Source: Acinetobacter brisouisimilis
Lineage (GTDB): Bacteria > Pseudomonadota > Gammaproteobacteria > Pseudomonadales > Moraxellaceae
DNA length: 64,000 nucleotides
Assembly (NCBI RefSeq): GCF_000368265.1
Contig: NZ_KB851218.1
Span: forward strand, 248,001 to 312,000
Direction of reading: 5' to 3'
The position numbers were made by a program, and so were the translations under genes. This document shows, piece by piece, positions 11,338 through 19,477 of the stretch. Below the pieces are notes generated by a model that saw only the letters and a list, made by a program, of their open reading frames with translations, searched no databases and was not told the origin of the DNA. The stretch's first letter is position 1. Every line of letters begins with the position of its first letter.

Positions 11338-12630
11338 TTACCACAATGCAAGCTGGGTACTGGTACCAAAGGTATCTACCCCACCCAATTCAGCACAATG
11401 ATAAAGTTGTCCCAATAACTGACGCAATGGCGGCCCAGACTTGGCATGGGTATCAGTAATCACGATAAATTCCAGTACACGCGCACGCTCAGACTGACGT
11501 TGTTTGCTCACGCGATAACGTGGCACATCTTGTGTTAATAAGGTCACTCGCCCGCGTTCCAAGTTAGCTTTAAGCAAATCTTTGGCGGCAATATTGCCAT
11601 CGGTTGAATAACTGGTCAGAATGTAGCGAGCATTGATCGTTGACAGCAAGGTTTCATAGGCATCCTTGGCATGTTTCGATGAATTATAGGGGCTTGGACG
11701 CTCTTTACGCCATGCACGATCAATCCCGCTTTTAAAGCCTTTGGTGTCTGGTGAAGGTAAATCCGCCTGATCCCACAAGGTGAGTGAATTCAAAACATGA
11801 TAGTTACTGCTATACGCGTGCTGATTGTATGGTGGATCTAAATAGGCAACATCGACCTCAAAACCACTCATTTGGTTTGCCAAATGCTGAGCATCGACAC
11901 ACCACATTTCGGCTATCGGATTTTTGACATCACCGATTTCACAAAAACGGCTTGGCGTTAACCACAATAACGACTCAATACGCTCCAGCGCAGTCTGGGT
12001 TTTACCGCCCCAACCATGATGGAAGCTTTTGAATACACCACTGGTATTGCTGACAAAACTGGCAGAATACAGTAACGGCGCCAGCAAGGCGCTCATTTCA
12101 ACATCATCAATCGCGCCTTCTGCCTGCCAGGTGGCAATTTGCTGGCGAATGGCATCAATCCTCATACCATTACGGCGCTTAAAAAACAAACGATCACGTG
12201 CAGGATCATATTCTTCATCTTTTCGCGGGCAAAGATTATGCGTCACCCAACCTTTTGCCAGTGGCAAGCGGTTAAGATAATCAATCGCTTTCTGATAACC
12301 GCCCAGCTCTTTAAACTTTGGCGCATCAATACACGACAACACCGCATGATTTAAAGCGTGGCTATACGGCTCCCAGTCATTGGCAATCACCCGATAACCA
12401 TTCTGACGCGCCAAACGGGATACCACACCACTGCCTGCAAAAAAGTCAGCAAAAATAGGGGCACGCTTGCTTTTGTGATTCAGTGTTCCTGTTTCTTCCA
12501 GCGCTTCTAAAATCAGATGCAGCAATCGACGCTTATTACCCAAATATGGCACCAACTGATGAAACAAGTATTCATCAGTGGTACGGGCAGCATGACGGCG
12601 TTTATGATAAAGCGTTGTTTCTGAACTCAT
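11338..12630 (-). CDS. aamA: Solitary adenine-specific DNA methyltransferase (AamA-like)
   Basis: Predicted N6-adenine DNA methyltransferase of the D12-like class. The SAM-binding motif is FADFFAGSGVVS near residue 65 and the catalytic motif is YLDPPYNQ; the order (SAM motif before DPPY) fits the alpha group. A GTG at 12636 is possible, but the ATG at 12630 (MSSETTLYH) has GAG at good spacing. No restriction enzyme is next to it. It sits inside the riboflavin operon, 2 bases after ribD and 21 before ribE. From memory, the A. baumannii protein in this slot is called AamA and has been shown to be an adenine methylase; the symbol is transferred on synteny. The recognition site cannot be read from this sequence. 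Confidence 0.82.
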   Translation of the reverse strand: MSSETTLYHKRRHAARTTDEYLFHQLVPYLGNKRRLLHLILEALEETGTLNHKSKRAPIFADFFAGSGVVSRLARQNGYRVIANDWEPYSHALNHAVLSCIDAPKFKELGGYQKAIDYLNRLPLAKGWVTHNLCPRKDEEYDPARDRLFFKRRNGMRIDAIRQQIATWQAEGAIDDVEMSALLAPLLYSASFVSNTSGVFKSFHHGWGGKTQTALERIESLLWLTPSRFCEIGDVKNPIAEMWCVDAQHLANQMSGFEVDVAYLDPPYNQHAYSSNYHVLNSLTLWDQADLPSPDTKGFKSGIDRAWRKERPSPYNSSKHAKDAYETLLSTINARYILTSYSTDGNIAAKDLLKANLERGRVTLLTQDVPRYRVSKQRQSERARVLEFIVITDTHAKSGPPLRQLLGQLYHCAELGGVDTFGTSTQLALW

Positions 12631-12632
12631 AA

Positions 12633-13715
12633 TCACTCTTGCAATGGCGTTAAGTTAAGGCGGATATCTTCCCCAACTTGGGCAATTTCTTGAATATGCA
12701 AACGATATTGCTGGTTAAGACTCTGCAAATCGGCTTGGAACATGGCACGAGCCGAATGCCCCAATAAAGTTGGTGCAATATAATGAATATATTCATCAAC
12801 CAAGTGCTGTTGAATAAATGCTGAAGTCAAAGTTGCACCAGCTTCAACCAATACATCATAAATCTGATAATCACGTACCAATTGCTTGAGCAATTGATCT
12901 AAAGGCTGTACTTCAATCTGTACCACCCCTAAATCTGCTAGTTCCTGACGAAAGGGACCCATGACCATTAGGGTTTCAGGATGTTGCAAGATCTTGGCTG
13001 TGAGTGGCAAACGCCCCTGACGATCCAACACCACACGTTTCGGCTGGACGACATTATTCAGATCGACATCGGCGAGTTCACGCACATTAAGCTGGCAATC
13101 ATCAGCTAGAACTGTCCCGATTCCCGTAATCACAGCACTTGAAATGGCGCGCCAGTGCTGTACATCTTGACGCGCTGCGCTGCCAGTAATCCATTTTGAC
13201 TCACCCGAGGCCATTGCAGTTCGACCATCTAGGCTTGCCGCAATTTTCAGGCGAACATACGGCATTTGAGTTGCCATCGCCTTTAAAAAGCCTTTGTTCA
13301 ATGCAGCAGCTTCAGCGTTACAAATGCCCGATTCAACCTCAATACCTGCGGCTTTTAAAATCCCGATACCTTTACCTGCCACGAGTGGATTTGGATCTAA
13401 ACAGGCAATAACCACTTTTTTAACTTGCGCTTTGACCAATGCTTCAGCACAAGGTGGTGTCCGACCATAATGCGCACATGGCTCAAGCGTGACATAAGCG
13501 GTTGCACCCTGAGCCTGCTCAGCGGCCTGACGCAAGGCAAACACTTCAGCATGAGGCTGCCCCGCACGCGGATGAAACCCTTGACCAATGACCTGACCAT
13601 CTTTAACAATGACACAGCCCACATTCGGATTTGGCTTGGTACTGTAACAACCTTGCTTGGCAAGCCCAATTGCCTGCTGCATATAGCGTTCATCAACAGA
13701 ATAATTCGACATCAT
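12633..13715 (-). CDS. ribD: Bifunctional riboflavin deaminase/reductase RibD
   Basis: Carries out the second and third steps of riboflavin synthesis: deamination of the pyrimidine intermediate, then NADPH-dependent reduction of its ribose. The N-terminal cytidine-deaminase-type domain has zinc ligands H55, C80 and C89 with proton shuttle E57 (PHAEV, LEPCAHYGRTPPC). The C-terminal reductase domain starts near residue 150 (VRLKIAASLDGRTA). The 360-residue length is normal. It starts 3 bases after the nrdR stop; ATGs at 13715 and 13712 are both possible. Confidence 0.94.
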   Translation of the reverse strand: MMSNYSVDERYMQQAIGLAKQGCYSTKPNPNVGCVIVKDGQVIGQGFHPRAGQPHAEVFALRQAAEQAQGATAYVTLEPCAHYGRTPPCAEALVKAQVKKVVIACLDPNPLVAGKGIGILKAAGIEVESGICNAEAAALNKGFLKAMATQMPYVRLKIAASLDGRTAMASGESKWITGSAARQDVQHWRAISSAVITGIGTVLADDCQLNVRELADVDLNNVVQPKRVVLDRQGRLPLTAKILQHPETLMVMGPFRQELADLGVVQIEVQPLDQLLKQLVRDYQIYDVLVEAGATLTSAFIQQHLVDEYIHYIAPTLLGHSARAMFQADLQSLNQQYRLHIQEIAQVGEDIRLNLTPLQE

Positions 13716-13718
13716 GTG

Positions 13719-14177
13719 TTAGTGTTCTCGTTGTTGCATCAGTTCAATATGTTGGCGAAAAGCTTCTACATCTTGGAAATCCTGATAAACCGAAGCGAAA
13801 CGCACATACGCCACATGATCTAAACCAAACAAAGCCTGCATCACAATTTCACCAATGGTGCGTGAGCTGACATCACGCTCACCTAAGCGACGAATCTTAA
13901 TTTGAATATCACTGAGTACTGTTTCTATTTGTTCTTGTGTTACGGGACGTTTCTGCAAAGCATGCATCAGTGAGCGGCGTAATTTAGCTTCATCAAATGG
14001 TTCATTTTTACCATTCGATTTAATCACACGTGGCATAACCACTTCATAACTTTCAAATGTCGTAAACCGCTCGCCACAACCCGGACATTCACGACGACGA
14101 CGAATCTGACTTCCTTCCGCAGCTAAACGTGAGTCAATCACTTTGCTATCGGCAACATTACAAAATGGACAATGCAT
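13719..14177 (-). CDS. nrdR: NrdR, ATP-cone repressor of ribonucleotide reductase genes
   Basis: Represses nrd operons when dATP and ATP fill its ATP-cone domain. The frame continues upstream without family similarity; the ATG at 14177 gives MHCPFCN and the standard 152 residues. The zinc ribbon has ligands C3, C6, C31 and C34 (CPGCGERF) with a basic RRRR run. The ATP-cone follows (about residues 49-139, [16 protein letters not shown]). It leads the nrdR-ribD-methylase-ribE operon; nrdR-rib linkage is widespread. Its target nrd operons are not in the window. Confidence 0.95.
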   Translation of the reverse strand: MHCPFCNVADSKVIDSRLAAEGSQIRRRRECPGCGERFTTFESYEVVMPRVIKSNGKNEPFDEAKLRRSLMHALQKRPVTQEQIETVLSDIQIKIRRLGERDVSSRTIGEIVMQALFGLDHVAYVRFASVYQDFQDVEAFRQHIELMQQREH

Positions 14178-14252
14178 TACACAATGAATCAAGCAAAACG
14201 GTAATTCTAGTGTATCAAAAATCTTCCAGATACTAAATGTTGTGTTTGAAAT

Positions 14253-14282
14253 AAAAAACAGCCCCGATTGGAGCTGTTTTTT
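14253..14282. terminator. Intrinsic terminator after amt
   Basis: Ten-base arms (AAAAAACAGC / GCTGTTTTTT) around a ten-base loop, with a T run on the minus strand. It lies just beyond the amt stop and so ends the glnK-amt transcript before it reaches the nrdR promoter region. Confidence 0.75.
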
Positions 14283-14300
14283 CAATCTAAAAGCGAGAGC

Positions 14301-15704
14301 TTATTCGATACGTTCGCCATGTTGGCTAAGGTCAAGACCCATACGTTCATCGTCATTGCTCGCACGTAGACCAATAACCACATCGATCACTTTTAAGATC
14401 ACGAAAGTCAAAATACCACTGTAGGCAATTGTTGCAAGTACACCTTCAACTTGCACCCAAACTTGGTGTGCAATATCTGTTGGCGCTTTGCTTCCCATGA
14501 TGAATGAGCTGGCAAATACACCTGTCAAGATTGCACCCACAATACCACCTACGGCATGTAGACCAAAAGCATCAAGTGAATCATCGACTTTAAGTAAGCG
14601 TTTCAGACCAGTTGTTCCCCAGAAGCACACCACGCCTCCGATCAAGCCCATGATTAAAGCACCACTTACAGTCACATAACCCGCTGCTGGTGTAATCACA
14701 ACAAGGCCTGCAACTGCACCAGAGGCTACGCCCAATACAGAACCTTTGCCACGAATCATTTTTTCAACAAACAACCAAGAAATAGCGGCTGCTGCTGCGG
14801 CAACTTGTGTGGTTAGCACGGCATAACCTGCGGCGCCGTTTGCACCCAAAGCTGAACCACCATTGAAACCAAACCAACCCACCCATAACATGCTTGCGCC
14901 GATAACCGTCAAGACAAGGTTATGGGGTGCCATAGATTCCTTACCAAGGCCAATACGTTTACCCAAGAGGTATGCAGCAACCAGACCTGCAACACCAGAG
15001 TTAATATGCACCACTGTACCACCAGCAAAGTCAAGCGCACCATCTGTGCCTAACCAGCCACCACCCCAAACCCAGTGAGTAATTGGTGCATACACTGCAA
15101 TCACCCAAATGGTAATAAATGCCACGAATGCGCCAAACTTCATACGCTCAGCAACAGAACCACTAATAATAGCGACCGTAATAATTGCAAAAGTCATTTG
15201 GAAGATAACGAAGAGAATTTCAGGAATCGTTCCCTGCAAAGTATCCGTGTTAATACCAGCCAGCATGGTTTTACTAAAACCACCAATAAAAGCATTGCCT
15301 GTGTCAAATGCCAGAGTGTAACCAATCACCACCCAGACAATGCTCACAATCACGGCTGCCATAAAGCTATGCGCCATGGTTCCCAATACGTTCTTTTTAC
15401 GAACCATACCACCATAAAATAAAGCCAATCCTGGAATGGTCATCAGAAGGACTAATGCGGTAGAGATGAGAATCCATGCCGTGTCACCAGTATCCAATTT
15501 GGGTTTGGCTGCTGACGCAGGCGTTGTTGCTGCGGGTGCTAATGCTGGTGTTGCTGTGGCGGCAGATGCTGCCGTGGTTGTTGCTGCGTCCGATGCAGCA
15601 ACTACTGTTTGTTTAGGTGCAGAAGACGTTGCTTCTTCTGCCCAAGCAGCAGAACCACCGAATAATGCGCCAGATAAACTAAGCGCCATGATTATTTTTT
15701 TCAT
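14301..15704 (-). CDS. amtB: Ammonium transporter AmtB
   Basis: Trimeric inner-membrane channel that takes up ammonium at low external nitrogen. The protein starts with a signal-like segment (MKKIIMALSLSGALFGGSAAWA), followed by an Ala/Thr/Pro-rich linker to about residue 70. Eleven membrane helices then run to about residue 450. Family motifs include DFAGGTVVHINSG and the pore region FQMTFAII. The short tail (DDERMGLDLSQHGE) is the GlnK-facing cytoplasmic end. At 467 residues it is slightly long because of the linker. It lies 66 bases after glnK, the usual glnK-amtB pairing in which GlnK plugs the channel when nitrogen is ample. Confidence 0.95.
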   Translation of the reverse strand: MKKIIMALSLSGALFGGSAAWAEEATSSAPKQTVVAASDAATTTAASAATATPALAPAATTPASAAKPKLDTGDTAWILISTALVLLMTIPGLALFYGGMVRKKNVLGTMAHSFMAAVIVSIVWVVIGYTLAFDTGNAFIGGFSKTMLAGINTDTLQGTIPEILFVIFQMTFAIITVAIISGSVAERMKFGAFVAFITIWVIAVYAPITHWVWGGGWLGTDGALDFAGGTVVHINSGVAGLVAAYLLGKRIGLGKESMAPHNLVLTVIGASMLWVGWFGFNGGSALGANGAAGYAVLTTQVAAAAAAISWLFVEKMIRGKGSVLGVASGAVAGLVVITPAAGYVTVSGALIMGLIGGVVCFWGTTGLKRLLKVDDSLDAFGLHAVGGIVGAILTGVFASSFIMGSKAPTDIAHQVWVQVEGVLATIAYSGILTFVILKVIDVVIGLRASNDDERMGLDLSQHGERIE

Positions 15705-15770
15705 GTGTATCCCCCAACCTTAATCTTTTGCGAGCTAAACTCTACTGAGCAAACTTCGTGCCAAAATTAC

Positions 15771-16133
<363 letters not shown>

Positions 16134-16152
16134 TCAGCTGTAAGGTTTTATG

Positions 16153-16169
16153 TTCAATTTTCATGCCAA
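16153..16169 (-). promoter_or_regulatory. Sigma54-type promoter of glnK-amtB
   Basis: On the minus strand the sequence reads TTGGCATGAAAATTGAA: the -24 GG is intact and, after the required ten bases, the -12 dinucleotide is GA instead of GC. Predicted transcription starts near 16142, about 33 bases before glnK. The weak -12 base lowers confidence, but position and gene function (ammonium limitation) fit sigma54/NtrC control. Confidence 0.6.
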
Positions 16170-16352
16170 TATCCCTGCGGTTAGGGGAATACAGAAATAT
16201 CTAACATGAATCCACTTTATACCCTATTTTAACGCTTTACGTGCATAGATCAGAAAAAAAAGAAGTTTTTTTCAATTTATGATGCTCTAAACACATCATG
16301 CTAGAATACTGCAGATTTTTAACATTTTCTGCACATTTATGAGGATCTTATA

Positions 16353-16580
16353 ATGATCGAAACCTTATTAGAGGCGATATTAGAGCAAATTGATCAACCC
16401 AAAAAGGACTTGGAGCACAATTTAAGGGCACTTCTCAATGAAGCTGTGAGCCGTATGGATTTGGTCTCTCAAGAGGAAATTCAGCGCCAAAAAAATGCAC
16501 TATTTATTGCAAATCAACGCCTAGAAATTTTAGATGAAAAAATTAAACAACTTGAAAACAGCCTACAATCACAAAAATAA
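16353..16580 (+). CDS. ubiK: UbiK, accessory factor of ubiquinone synthesis (YqiC/BMFP family)
   Basis: A 75-residue protein. In the family it is a small soluble factor that helps the aerobic Ubi complex, probably by binding UbiJ and lipid. The N-terminal amphipathic helix (MIETLLEAILEQI) and the C-terminal trimeric coiled coil (about 45-75, LDEKIKQLENSL) match the BMFP layout. The start has GAGGA eight bases upstream. It lies 68 bases before comM, a neighbour pair common in gammaproteobacteria. It is divergent from glnK. Confidence 0.85.
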   Translation: MIETLLEAILEQIDQPKKDLEHNLRALLNEAVSRMDLVSQEEIQRQKNALFIANQRLEILDEKIKQLENSLQSQK

Positions 16581-16648
16581 GCACCATAGTTGTGCAAAAA
16601 AATAGAATTTTGACTAAATAATAAGCACCAAAACGGAACTAAAATAAC

Positions 16649-18139
16649 ATGTCGTTTGCCAAAATTTATACGCGGGGAGTATTGGGACTCCATGCTCCCC
16701 TTATTGAAGTTGAAGTTCATGTCAGTCAGGGATTACCTTCTTTAACAATCGTCGGTTTGGCCGAAGCCGCGGTACGCGAAAGTAAAGATCGAGTCCGTTC
16801 AGCCATCATTAATAGTGGTTTTCAGTTCCCGACCAAACGCCTCACCATTAATTTAGCCCCTGCAGATTTACCCAAAGATGGTTCACGGCTTGATCTACCA
16901 ATTGCCTTGGGAATTTTAATTGCTTCTGGGCAAATTCCTGACCAGAAAATTACAAACTATGAATTGATCGGTGAACTGGCTCTGGATGGGCAATTACGTG
17001 CTGTTTCAAGTACGTTAAGTATTGCGTTGGCTTGTCAGAAAGCCCAGCATAAACTGTTATTGCCAACAGACAATGCCAATGAGGCCGCCCAGTTACAGCA
17101 GCTTGACGTCTATGCAGCCAGTTCCCTTCAGCAAGTTTGTCAGCATTTTTTAGAACAGCAACCGATTCAGGTCACACCTCCCTCGCAAAACCTTACCATC
17201 TCACAGCAGTTACTGGATCTGGCAGATATTAAAGGTCAACTTCGACCACGTCGTGCCTTAGAAATTGCGGCGGCTGGCGGACATTCTATTTTATTTCGTG
17301 GCCCGCCTGGCACAGGTAAAACCTTACTGGCATCAAGACTCTCTGGTATTCTTCCCGCACTCGATCAAGAAGATAGCCTCACCGTTGCCAGTATTTATTC
17401 GATGGCCAATCAATCTTATCAATTCGGACAACGCCCCTTTCGTGCGCCACATCATACAGCATCAGCAATTGCTCTGGTTGGCGGAGGCTCACAGCCTAAA
17501 CCAGGTGAAATTACGCTTGCCCATTTAGGGGTATTATTTTTAGATGAACTGCCAGAATTTGATCGTAAGGTTTTAGAAGTTCTGCGCCAACCCTTAGAAA
17601 GTCAGGAAATTGTGATTTCACGAGCGGCTCGGCAGATGACATTCCCAGCACAGTTTCAACTGGTTGCAGCAATGAACCCCTGCCCTTGTGGTTATGCTTT
17701 TAATCAGGACAGTCGTTGCCAATGTTCTGCTGAAGCGATTAAACGCTATCAGAACCGAATTTCAGGGCCATTGCTGGATCGCATTGATTTACATATTGAT
17801 GTGCCGCCACTCTCGGCGCAAGATCTACAAACCCAGCTCCCAAGTGAAACTTCTGCAACAGTTCGTGCTCGGGTCTTGGCAGCTTATCAATTTCAGCTCT
17901 CCCGCCAAGGGTTTAGTAATCAGCAGTTATCCCCTCAGCAACTTGAACAATATACTGTGTTGTCTAGTGACTCGCAAAAAATGCTGGCGCTTGCACAACA
18001 ACGCCTCAACCTTTCTGCTCGAGCTTATCATCGGGTACTGCGTGTTGCGCGCAGTATTGCTGATCTGGCACAAAGTGAGTCTATTTCCACAGCTCATCTT
18101 TCCGAAGCACTCTCCTATCGTAGCCCATTTCAAGGCTAA
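16649..18139 (+). CDS. comM: ComM (YifB/Mg-chelatase-like AAA+ helicase), intact
   Basis: AAA+ protein that in naturally competent bacteria works as a branch-migration helicase during integration of transforming DNA. The N-terminal ChlI-like domain spans about residues 1-180. Walker A GPPGTGKT begins near residue 218 and Walker B is VLFLDELPE. A Cys-rich stretch (CPCGYAFNQDSRCQC) lies near residue 345, and a Mg-chelatase C-terminal domain ends the protein. The 496-residue frame is unbroken. comM is the usual target of AbaR-type resistance islands in A. baumannii; none is inserted here. Confidence 0.94.
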   Translation: MSFAKIYTRGVLGLHAPLIEVEVHVSQGLPSLTIVGLAEAAVRESKDRVRSAIINSGFQFPTKRLTINLAPADLPKDGSRLDLPIALGILIASGQIPDQKITNYELIGELALDGQLRAVSSTLSIALACQKAQHKLLLPTDNANEAAQLQQLDVYAASSLQQVCQHFLEQQPIQVTPPSQNLTISQQLLDLADIKGQLRPRRALEIAAAGGHSILFRGPPGTGKTLLASRLSGILPALDQEDSLTVASIYSMANQSYQFGQRPFRAPHHTASAIALVGGGSQPKPGEITLAHLGVLFLDELPEFDRKVLEVLRQPLESQEIVISRAARQMTFPAQFQLVAAMNPCPCGYAFNQDSRCQCSAEAIKRYQNRISGPLLDRIDLHIDVPPLSAQDLQTQLPSETSATVRARVLAAYQFQLSRQGFSNQQLSPQQLEQYTVLSSDSQKMLALAQQRLNLSARAYHRVLRVARSIADLAQSESISTAHLSEALSYRSPFQG

Positions 18140-18144
18140 TTTTT

Positions 18145-18189
18145 CGACATAAAAAAACCGCATGTTTTACATGCGGTTTTTTTATGTCG
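18145..18189. terminator. Bidirectional terminator between comM and the TorF-like porin
   Basis: A 21-base perfect inverted repeat (core ACCGCATGT / ACATGCGGT, arms 18145-18165 and 18169-18189) with a TTT loop. A run of seven A on one arm and seven T on the other lets it act on both strands, ending comM and the convergent porin gene. Confidence 0.92.
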
Positions 18190-18200
18190 ACCTGCTATTT

Positions 18201-18980
18201 TTAGAAAGTTTTAGTCAAACTAAAAACCGCACCTGTATCGGTTTCGCGTTTAACAGCATTTGGCAAACCACTGGTATTGTAATTATTACCAATCGCATCC
18301 AGCTCGGCAGTTAAACCAGATACTGATTTAAAGCTATAGGTGATGCCAGCCTTCCAGTCCGTAAAGTTGTCATGTTTTTTATCACCATAACCAAAGATGT
18401 CTTTATCCGCTTTGGTATAGCCAGCACCCACGACGCCGCCAAAACCTTTGGCGATTGGGAATGAGTAGCTCGCATTGACATTCCAAGAATTACTGCCTGT
18501 ATAGCCACCCCAGTCATTGGTGTAGTTCACATTGGTAAATAGGCTATCACCATTGGTAATTAAGCTTGCAAATGTTAACTTGGCGTAAAATTCTGTCCAG
18601 TCCCAATCTTTGCTATGGCTTGGATAGTTATATTCCACAACCCCGACATCCAGCGTTGGCTTAATTTTATTCGACAATGGCAAGGTGGTTGTAAAACCAA
18701 TCGATGGATCTAGTTCTAAATGTGGAACATTATCACCATCAAAATCAACATTTGAAGCAAAAGTAGAAAAATACAAACCACTAGAATGTGCCAAAGTAAA
18801 TGATCCTTGAATTGCTGGATCATTTAACGTTTGAGTCATCCCACGGAAACGATAGTCTGAAGTCAATGCAACATTACCACTAAATGTTAATCCATATTGT
18901 GCCAATGTATTTTCTTCCGCAGCCATTGCTCCTGTTGACAAGGTCGATGCAAATAATGCTGTTGCGAGTAGTTTCTTCAT
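18201..18980 (-). CDS. TorF-family putative outer-membrane porin
   Basis: Outer-membrane beta-barrel of about 259 residues. The ATG at 18980 (MKKLLATALF) has GGGGAG upstream and opens a clear signal peptide cut near AMAAEE; an in-frame start six codons earlier lacks that fit. The mature part alternates polar and aromatic residues and ends FSLTKTF, a typical barrel C-terminus with terminal Phe. Landmarks are GNVALTSDYRFRG, the conserved N-terminal stretch of the family, and DWDWTEFYAKLT. Family members often accompany glnK-amt genes. A sigma54 promoter precedes this one, so a nitrogen-limitation role is likely. The substrate is unknown. Confidence 0.85.
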   Translation of the reverse strand: MKKLLATALFASTLSTGAMAAEENTLAQYGLTFSGNVALTSDYRFRGMTQTLNDPAIQGSFTLAHSSGLYFSTFASNVDFDGDNVPHLELDPSIGFTTTLPLSNKIKPTLDVGVVEYNYPSHSKDWDWTEFYAKLTFASLITNGDSLFTNVNYTNDWGGYTGSNSWNVNASYSFPIAKGFGGVVGAGYTKADKDIFGYGDKKHDNFTDWKAGITYSFKSVSGLTAELDAIGNNYNTSGLPNAVKRETDTGAVFSLTKTF

Positions 18981-19045
18981 TTTGTGATTTCTCCCCAAAC
19001 CGTGAATTCAATTTTTTGGTTATTTCTTGCAACCCACCTAGTACT

Positions 19046-19062
19046 AGCAATAGTTATGCCAA
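19046..19062 (-). promoter_or_regulatory. Sigma54 promoter of the TorF-like porin
   Basis: On the minus strand: TTGGCATAACTATTGCT, an exact GG-N10-GC match to the -24/-12 consensus (TGGCAY-N5-TTGCW). Transcription would start near 19036, leaving a leader of roughly 55 bases to the ATG at 18980. It shares the TTGGCAT -24 box with the glnK promoter. Confidence 0.8.
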
Positions 19063-19379
19063 CTTTCCTTGCCAGCAAATGATTATTCGTCTCATAATTT
19101 TTAGAAAATTGATCACTTTTAGTTCATTTCAGCGATTTATTTGTATAAAAAAAGTGCATATGCTTCAAAAAATATTCGCTGAAGCCAAGCAACCGAAAAT
19201 ACATATAATATATTATGTTTATTTAAAAAATTATTATAAAGGCCATTTTAAGATGAAAATAAATCTCATTTATATTCAAAAAAAGTATAAATGATCTATT
19301 CCATCATCAACTCTTAAATTTAAAAATACAGATATATTAAAACCATATGAAATTTTCGTGAAAAAATCATGAAATAATA

Positions 19380-19407
19380 TTGATAGTTGTAATCTTTTTA
19401 TTATAGA
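19380..19407 (+). promoter_or_regulatory. Probable sigma70 promoter of the OprD-like porin
   Basis: TTGATA (19380-19385), a 16-base spacer, then TATAGA (19402-19407), about 70 bases before the start codon. Four or five of six bases match in each box. This is a pattern match only. Confidence 0.45.
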
Positions 19408-19477
19408 TTAAAGCCCACTTTGTAACTTTCTGTATCAAACAGCGTTACGGGTTTTATTTTATTTTTAGGGGCAACCA

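Larger units (their letters stand above)
18981..19477. other. AT-rich divergent intergenic region, TorF porin / OprD porin
   Basis: About 500 bases without a convincing gene. It holds the sigma54 promoter of the TorF-like porin, a long-range inverted repeat (TTCAGCGA at 19128-19135 and TCGCTGAA at 19176-19183) with GTGCATATGC between the arms, and a sigma70-like promoter for the OprD-like gene. Frames that cross it are low-complexity and have no ribosome site. Confidence 0.7.

Noticed and set aside
19259..19297. Small lysine-rich frame upstream of the OprD-like gene
   Set aside because: Low-complexity AT-rich sequence with no ribosome site; it overlaps the promoter region.
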